Positions 8,697 to 12,508 of a stretch of DNA of 12,508 bases are shown piece by piece. Made by a program: the position numbers and the translations under genes. Position 1 is the stretch's first letter; each line of letters begins with the position of its first letter. Location of the stretch: assembly GCA_029256365.1 (NCBI GenBank), contig JAQSYB010000024.1, forward strand, positions 1 through 12,508, read 5' to 3'. The notes under the pieces were generated by a model. That model was not told where the DNA came from. It saw nothing but the letters and a program-made list of their open reading frames with translations, and ran no database searches. This DNA is from Clostridia bacterium. GTDB lineage: Bacteria; Bacillota; Clostridia; Lutisporales; Lutisporaceae.

Positions 8697-9134
8697 ATGG
8701 CGGCAAATATAACAAACAAATATGTGGTGTTTAAGCTTGAGAACGAAGAATATGGAATTGATATTTTAAAGGTAAAAGAAATAAAAGAAATGCTTCGAAT
8801 AACCAGAGTACCGAAATCACCAAGTTTTGTAAGAGGCGTTGTGAATCTTCGTGGAGAAGTTATACCGGTAATTGATTTAAGGAAAAAGTTTAACCTTCAG
8901 TCCACCAATGATTCTTCAAGCACAAGAATCGTCATTGTAGTAGTAGATGAAATAACAGTAGGATTGATTATTGATACATCATCAGAGGTATTAGAAATTG
9001 ACAAGGAGCTAATAGAAGAGCCTCCTGCAACAATTGCCAGCATAGATCACTCATATATTTATGGGATAGGCAAGGTTGGAGAAAGACTTATTATACTATT
9101 AGATGCTTCTAAAATTATAAGCATGAATGCTTAG
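8697..9134 (+). CDS. cheW: CheW, chemotaxis coupling protein
   Basis: CheW links CheA to the chemoreceptors in the signalling array. The 145-residue single-domain protein has the usual length and fold markers. These include VFKLENEEYGIDILKVKEI at the start, the characteristic core FVRGVVNLRGEVIPVIDLR (44-62), and a C-terminal GIGKVGERLIILLD stretch. It is homologous to the P5 domain of the upstream CheA. The ribosome binding site AGGGGGGTG begins at the cheA stop codon (8682-8684), leaving a 12-base gap between the genes, so the two are very likely co-translated. Confidence 0.97.
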   Translation: MAANITNKYVVFKLENEEYGIDILKVKEIKEMLRITRVPKSPSFVRGVVNLRGEVIPVIDLRKKFNLQSTNDSSSTRIVIVVVDEITVGLIIDTSSEVLEIDKELIEEPPATIASIDHSYIYGIGKVGERLIILLDASKIISMNA

Positions 9135-9150
9135 CAAAGGTGGGGATTAG

Positions 9151-9765
9151 ATGACATTATCGCTTGATAATCTAAACAGCATGCAAATAGATGTATTAAA
9201 AGAAATAGGAAATATCGGTGCAGGAAATGCAGCAACTGCCTTATCAAAAATGATTGCTAAGAGAATTGACATGGATGTACCAAAGGTCAATATTTTAGAA
9301 TTTAGGGATGTGGCAGAATTAGTAGGGGGTCCGGAAACCGCTGTAGTCGGGATTTATTTCAAGGTTACAGGTGATATAACTGGCAGCATCATGTTCCTGT
9401 TGGACAAAATGTCCGCCAGGTTTTTGACGAACTTGCTTATGTCTATGGATGAATCTTCAGATCAACTAAGTGAAATGGAGATTTCTGCATTGCAAGAGGT
9501 TGGGAATATTTTAGCGGGGTCATATTTATCCTCTTTATCCTCTTTGACAGGTCTTAAGCTCGTAGTATCTGTGCCTTCCTTGGCATCTGATATGGCAGGT
9601 GCAATTTTAAGTGTACCAGTTATATTATTTGGACAGGTTGGAGATAAGGTAATGCTGATAGAGACAGATTTTATTGAGGGCTCACAGCATGTAAAAGGAA
9701 ACTTCTTCTTAGTACCCGATGAAGATTCTTTTGAAATATTACTAAAGAGTCTAGGAGTATTATAA
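9151..9765 (+). CDS. cheC: CheC, CheY-P phosphatase
   Basis: CheC dephosphorylates CheY-P and forms a complex with CheD, the alternative adaptation system of Bacillus and Thermotoga. In its 204 residues both pseudo-symmetric active sites keep the ExxN pair: E18/N21 in LKEIGNIGAGNA and E116/N119 in LQEVGNILAGS. This marks a two-site CheC rather than the single-site CheX. The absence of the C-terminal FliN-like domain rules out FliY. AAAGGTGGGG at 9137-9146 precedes the ATG. cheD follows after a single base, matching their partnership. Confidence 0.96.
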   Translation: MTLSLDNLNSMQIDVLKEIGNIGAGNAATALSKMIAKRIDMDVPKVNILEFRDVAELVGGPETAVVGIYFKVTGDITGSIMFLLDKMSARFLTNLLMSMDESSDQLSEMEISALQEVGNILAGSYLSSLSSLTGLKLVVSVPSLASDMAGAILSVPVILFGQVGDKVMLIETDFIEGSQHVKGNFFLVPDEDSFEILLKSLGVL

Positions 9766-9766
9766 T

Positions 9767-10252
9767 ATGGGGGAATTAATCAAGGTAGGCATGGCAGATT
9801 TGAACTGCACAAAAAGTCCAGGGGTATTGACCACATTAGGTTTGGGCTCATGTGTAGGGGTTTGCATATATGATACATACAATAAGGTTTCAGGAATGGT
9901 TCATGTTATGCTTCCGAGCAGTCAACAAATAAAAAACAATAGCAATGTTGCAAAGTTTGCTGACACTGGGATCGCGAAATTATTAGAAGACATGCAGAAG
10001 CTTGGTGCCAACAAGAACCGATTGGTCAGTAAAATTGCAGGCGGCGCTCAAATGTTTAATTTTAATGATAGCAGCGACATCATGAGAATTGGATCTAGAA
10101 ATGTTACAGCCACAAAAGAGGTATTGCAATCCTTGAACATTCCAATTATCGCAGAAGATACAGGTGGAAGCCATGGTCGAACAATAGAGCTATACTCTGA
10201 AAGTGGAATACTGCTTATTAAAACCATTGGATTGGGTACAAAACAGATATAG
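9767..10252 (+). CDS. cheD: CheD, chemoreceptor glutamine deamidase
   Basis: CheD deamidates specific receptor glutamines and stimulates CheC phosphatase activity. The 161 residues contain the catalytic set known from Thermotoga CheD: C29 in LGLGSCVGV, H46 in GMVHVMLP and T23 in LTTLG. The relative spacing is the same as in the structure (T21, C27, H44). Other family marks are FADTGIAKLLEDM (64-76), KIAGGAQMF (89-97) and the C-terminal GGSHGRTIELY. AGGAG at 9753-9757, within the end of cheC, serves as the ribosome binding site nine bases before ATG. One base separates it from cheC. Confidence 0.97.
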   Translation: MGELIKVGMADLNCTKSPGVLTTLGLGSCVGVCIYDTYNKVSGMVHVMLPSSQQIKNNSNVAKFADTGIAKLLEDMQKLGANKNRLVSKIAGGAQMFNFNDSSDIMRIGSRNVTATKEVLQSLNIPIIAEDTGGSHGRTIELYSESGILLIKTIGLGTKQI

Positions 10253-10266
10253 GGTGGTTCAAATAA

Positions 10267-10638
10267 ATGAAGAAGTTCGCGGATTTACCTGTTTATTTTA
10301 TTATTATTGGACTAATATTAAATATCACAATGTTTTTTTATAATAGAGTATCTTTTACTAGCTTAATGATAAGAAGTATTGTTGTTATCATTTTATTTGC
10401 TGCAATAGGATATATTTTAGCCTATGTCTTAAATGATGCGCACAAGTCATTATCAAATCCACAGAAAAAAGAAATAGATCAAGAAAATAAAGTAGATACA
10501 ACCTCTACTATAGATATTAGAGTGAACTCTGATGAAGATGATGAACTGTTAAAAATCATACCTCAGAAAGCAGATGAGGAATTTACGGAGTTAAGCATTC
10601 AAAATTTTAAGAGGTTTATGGATCAGGATAGCAACTAA
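10267..10638 (+). CDS. Uncharacterised small membrane protein with acidic cytoplasmic tail
   Basis: I do not recognise this 123-residue protein. It starts MKKFADLPVY and has two probable transmembrane helices, about 9-25 and 35-54, joined by a very short polar loop. A hydrophilic C-terminal tail of about 68 residues follows. The tail is acidic in the middle (SDEDDELL, 88-95) and ends in an aromatic/basic stretch, FTELSIQNFKRFM. Two positive residues at the N-terminus suggest both termini face the cytoplasm. AGGGTGG at 10251-10257, overlapping the cheD stop, supports the ATG. Its place between cheD and the motility sigma factor argues for a motility-related role, perhaps anchoring or regulation, but the sequence gives no direct functional clue. 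Confidence 0.85.
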   Translation: MKKFADLPVYFIIIGLILNITMFFYNRVSFTSLMIRSIVVIILFAAIGYILAYVLNDAHKSLSNPQKKEIDQENKVDTTSTIDIRVNSDEDDELLKIIPQKADEEFTELSIQNFKRFMDQDSN

Positions 10639-10655
10639 CATCTAAACCAAGGAAA

Positions 10656-10702
10656 ATGCATTGCACATATAGAACCAAAGCTTATGGTTTGATGCAAAGC
10701 AT
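10656..10702 (+). promoter_or_regulatory. Predicted long hairpin just before the sigma-factor ribosome binding site
   Basis: In the 80-base spacer before the sigma gene, ATGCATTGCA (10656-10665) pairs with TGCAAAGCAT (10693-10702), nine of ten positions. Inside it AACCA (10673-10677) pairs with TGGTT (10685-10689) around a seven-base loop. No T-run follows, so it is not a standard intrinsic terminator. It ends only three bases before GGTGGAGG (10706-10713). A competing pairing is possible between AAACCA (10644-10649) and TGGTTT (10685-10690). A role in mRNA processing or in controlling sigma-factor translation is conceivable but unproven. Confidence 0.4.
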
Positions 10703-10705
10703 ATA

Positions 10706-10713
10706 GGTGGAGG
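10706..10713 (+). promoter_or_regulatory. Ribosome binding site that sets the sigma-factor start
   Basis: GGTGGAGG stands five bases before ATG 10719. An in-frame GTG at 10707 lies inside this site, so an annotation starting there would put the Shine-Dalgarno sequence within the gene. ATG 10719 is therefore preferred. Confidence 0.75.
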
Positions 10714-10718
10714 CTAAA

Positions 10719-11456
10719 ATGGAGACGAATAGTATGTGGGACAATTATATAAAAACGAGGGATACAAAGCTTAGAGAAGAGCTGATTATTAAGTACTTAT
10801 ATCTTGTTAAATTTGTGGCCGGAAGGCTTTATACCAATTATGGCAATAATGTTGAATATGATGATTTGGTGAGCTATGGTGTTTTTGGCTTAATTGATGC
10901 AATCGAGAAATATGATACAGCTAGAGGTGTTAAGTTTGACACCTATGCGCAGCTTAGAATAAAGGGAGCCATCATAGACTATTTAAGAGAAATAGACTGG
11001 CTGCCGCGTTCTGTAAGACAAAAGGCAAAAGAACTGGAAAAGGCATATTGTGATTTAGAAAATGAACTTGGTCGTTCAGCTACGGATGAAGAAGTTGCAA
11101 ATAAATTAAATGTTACCTTAGAGGATTTTCAAAAGAAAATACAACATGTATCGACTTATTCAGTAGTTTCCTTAGATGATTTACTTGAACAAAAGAGAGA
11201 ATTTAGCAATGATACAATGGACATAGAAACAAGTCCAGGAGCTGCAATTGAACAAGATGTGCTTAGAAGCATACTTGTTGAAACAATCAATGCATTGCCT
11301 GAGAAGGAAAATAAAATTATCACTCTTTATTATTATGAAGAGCTTACATATAAAGAAATTGGAAAGCTTCTTAATATATCAGAGTCCAGGGTTTCTCAAT
11401 TACATACAAAGGCTATCATAAGGCTTAAGGGTAAAATAAGCTGTTATCTTAACTAA
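10719..11456 (+). CDS. fliA: Motility sigma factor, FliA/SigD type (sigma-28)
   Basis: This is the alternative sigma factor that transcribes late flagellar and chemotaxis genes (sigD in Bacillus). From ATG 10719 it has 245 residues, a normal length. Region 2 (about 25-100) contains YDDLVSYGVFGLIDAIEKYD and the very characteristic promoter-recognition stretch KFDTYAQLRIKGAIIDYLR followed by DWLPRSVR. Region 3 (about 101-155) has ELGRSATDEEVANKL. Region 4 (about 190-240) carries the helix-turn-helix with LTYKEIGKLLNISESRVSQLH (209-229). The absence of a sigma-70 region 1 and the intact WLPRSVR separate it from housekeeping and WhiG-type paralogues. No anti-sigma flgM is in the window. It sits at the end of the che block, as in Bacillus, so its level may depend on long-transcript readthrough. 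Confidence 0.95.
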   Translation: METNSMWDNYIKTRDTKLREELIIKYLYLVKFVAGRLYTNYGNNVEYDDLVSYGVFGLIDAIEKYDTARGVKFDTYAQLRIKGAIIDYLREIDWLPRSVRQKAKELEKAYCDLENELGRSATDEEVANKLNVTLEDFQKKIQHVSTYSVVSLDDLLEQKREFSNDTMDIETSPGAAIEQDVLRSILVETINALPEKENKIITLYYYEELTYKEIGKLLNISESRVSQLHTKAIIRLKGKISCYLN

Positions 11457-11462
11457 ATTTGT

Positions 11463-11470
11463 GGGGGTGG
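11463..11470 (+). promoter_or_regulatory. Ribosome binding site that sets the fapA start
   Basis: GGGGGTGG lies five bases before ATG 11476. An in-frame GTG at 11461 overlaps it, so the longer version of the protein starting there is unlikely. Confidence 0.75.
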
Positions 11471-11475
11471 ATTAC

Positions 11476-11718
11476 ATGCTAGATAATTTTGTAATTTTAG
11501 AAGGAAAGAGTTTAGATGGTTTAATTGAAGAAGGTTTACAGAAGCTTGGAGTCTCTAAAAATCATATTAATGTTGAGGTACTAGAGAGTAAGAAGAATCT
11601 GTTTTCCTCCTACTTCAAGGTGAAGATTTCACTAAAGGAAACAGACAATACTGAGAATCTTGAAAAAATTGAAAAAAGCATTACAGAAATCTACAACAAT
11701 AACCTACCTACCCAATAA
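11476..11718 (+). CDS. fapA: FapA (DUF342) N-terminal fragment, cut short by frameshift
   Basis: This 80-codon frame begins MLDNFVILEGKSLDGLIEEG and resembles the Jag_N-type domain (GKSLDGLIEEGLQKLGVSK, then a VEVLESKKNLF strand) often found at the start of FapA/DUF342 proteins. It ends in an Asn/Thr-rich stretch (NNNLPTQ) at TAA 11716-11718. That stop lies inside a tandem 16-base duplication (11697-11728). The expected remainder of FapA continues in the +1 frame directly downstream, so this is almost certainly the 5' part of a longer gene rather than a complete small protein. It starts 19 bases after the sigma-factor stop and has a strong binding site. Alone, the product would be a free Jag_N-like domain. 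Confidence 0.75.
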   Translation: MLDNFVILEGKSLDGLIEEGLQKLGVSKNHINVEVLESKKNLFSSYFKVKISLKETDNTENLEKIEKSITEIYNNNLPTQ

Positions 11719-11728
11719 CCTACCTACC
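11697..11728 (+). repeat. Perfect 2 x 16-base tandem duplication inside fapA
   Basis: CAATAACCTACCTACC occurs twice in direct tandem with no mismatch (11697-11712 and 11713-11728), followed by AATAAT. Sixteen is not a multiple of three, so the second copy moves the reading frame by one base and creates the stop at 11716-11718. The same bases can also be read as an in-frame 15-base repeat (AATAACCTACCTACC twice, coding NNLPT twice) plus one extra C at 11713. Short CCTA repeats inside each unit and the recurring CAATAA at its edges would favour replication slippage. Confidence 0.95.
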
Positions 11729-12508
11729 AATAATATTGATTACAAAAAGGTTATAGAGTTTATATACAAAGAAGATGGTGTATATATTAAAATAAATGAG
11801 AACATAACCATAGACGATATTAAGACAAAAATTGAAGTTAAGAAAATAAGTCAAGTTGATTTAGACGCAGTCTATGATGCGATACAAAAAAAACAGTTTG
11901 AAAACGAAATCAAAATAGCTGGTATTCAAGAAGAAATCAAAATAGACAGCAAATGCGAAGTAAAGATAAGCAGTGATATTTTGGAGGTGTCTGTATACAT
12001 CACACCACCATTGGGCGGCAAGGACATTACAGAAGAAGCTATTTATGCTGTTCTGAAGGAAAATGATATTACCTTTGGGATAAAGGATGAAGAAATCAAA
12101 AAGATTGTTGTAAATAAGCTTTATGACAGAGATGTAAAGATAGCAGAAGGCATCGCTTCTATTGAAGGAGAAAGTGCTAAACTGGAATATCATTTTGATA
12201 CAAGTACCGAAACAGTATTATTAGAAAATGAGGGGGGCAAAATCGATTTTAGAGAATTGTCCCTTATTAAGAATGTAACGGCTGGCCAAGTCCTTGTAAC
12301 CATGACCCCTGCAACGGAGGGTGTACCTGGAAAAAACATTAAAGGTGAGGATATCAAGCCAAGAGAAGGAAAGAAAGTAATCATGCCAAAGGGCAAGAAT
12401 GTTGTGATATCTGATGATGGACTTCAAATTGTATCTTCCATAGCCGGTGAAGTTAAGATTATTGATAATAAAGTACATGTATTTGCACTTTACATGGTAC
12501 CTGCCAAT
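11719..12508 (+). pseudogene. fapA: FapA (DUF342) core, out of frame with its start and cut by the window edge
   Basis: Codons in the frame of 11732 run without a stop to base 12508. They read NIDYKKVIEFIYKEDGVYIK and onward through typical FapA features. The clearest is the Gly/Lys-rich repeat region near 12314-12454: TEGVPGKNIKGEDI, then PKGKNVVISDDGLQIV, then AGEVKI, the pattern of the DUF342 beta-helical core. There is no ATG before 12302 and no convincing Shine-Dalgarno site, so this segment cannot be translated normally on its own. The frame joins the 80-codon fragment at 11476 if one 16-base unit, or one C, is removed. FapA proteins (flagellar assembly protein A) commonly neighbour flagellar genes, but their biochemistry is poorly known. 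Whether the gene is dead, phase-variable or mis-sequenced cannot be told from one copy. Confidence 0.78.

Noticed and set aside
10661..10688. Possible promoter before the sigma gene (TTGCAC and TATGGT)
   Set aside because: Both boxes match the consensus poorly, and the bases are better explained as arms of the predicted hairpin.
11701..11735. Programmed +1 ribosomal frameshift producing full-length FapA
   Set aside because: There is no known slippery codon pair such as CUU-UGA, no evident stimulating element, and the perfect tandem duplication explains the frame change more simply. Not fully excluded.
11861..12193. Minus-strand open frame of 110 codons, Phe/Tyr-rich, opposite fapA
   Set aside because: The plus-strand frame here reads as FapA. 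The aromatic-rich composition comes from antisense reading of Lys/Glu/Asn codons.
1..12508. Mobile elements, tRNA/rRNA genes, CRISPR arrays or signs of transfer
   Set aside because: No transposase, integrase, terminal repeats, tRNA-like cloverleaf or spaced repeat array was seen. Codon use looks even across the genes.

Overview
The window is a stretch of a flagellar and chemotaxis (fla/che) operon from a low-GC Gram-positive bacterium, most likely a motile member of the class Clostridia. This rests on four things seen here: AT-rich codon use, G-rich Shine-Dalgarno sites, the gene order flhB-flhA-flhF-flhG-(PilZ)-cheB-cheA-cheW-cheC-cheD-(hypothetical)-sigD, and a DUF342 (FapA-type) gene after sigD. 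Bacillus subtilis has the same backbone, but to my knowledge lacks the PilZ gene at this point and carries swrB after sigD. I cannot name a genus.

All genes lie on the plus strand and are tightly packed. Bases 1-546 hold the end of flhB and 569-2596 hold flhA, the export-gate proteins of the flagellar type III secretion system. flhF (2596-3906) and flhG (3908-4807) encode the SRP-like GTPase and MinD-like ATPase that set flagellar number and position. A 117-base AT-rich gap follows, with two perfect 14-base palindromes and a possible promoter. Next comes a YcgR-like PilZ protein (4925-5587), a probable c-di-GMP-responsive flagellar brake. The chemotaxis block is cheB (5589-6662), cheA (6666-8684), cheW (8697-9134), cheC (9151-9765) and cheD (9767-10252). 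It is followed by an uncharacterised two-helix membrane protein (10267-10638), an 80-base spacer with a predicted long hairpin, the motility sigma factor (10719-11456), and a fapA/DUF342 gene that starts at 11476 and runs off the window.

Together these genes cover export of flagellar parts, placement of the flagellum, braking by c-di-GMP, CheA/CheW signalling with adaptation by CheB, CheC and CheD, and transcription of late flagellar genes by the sigma factor. cheR and cheY are not in the window; cheY could lie upstream, near fliM/fliY.

The most unusual feature is in fapA. A perfect tandem duplication of a 16-base unit (11697-11728) ends the reading frame after 80 codons, while the rest of the family sequence continues uninterrupted in the +1 frame to the window edge. 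Removing one unit restores a single open frame through the junction. This may be a phase-variable switch, a recent loss-of-function mutation, or a sequence error. Everything else looks like an intact, conventional operon.
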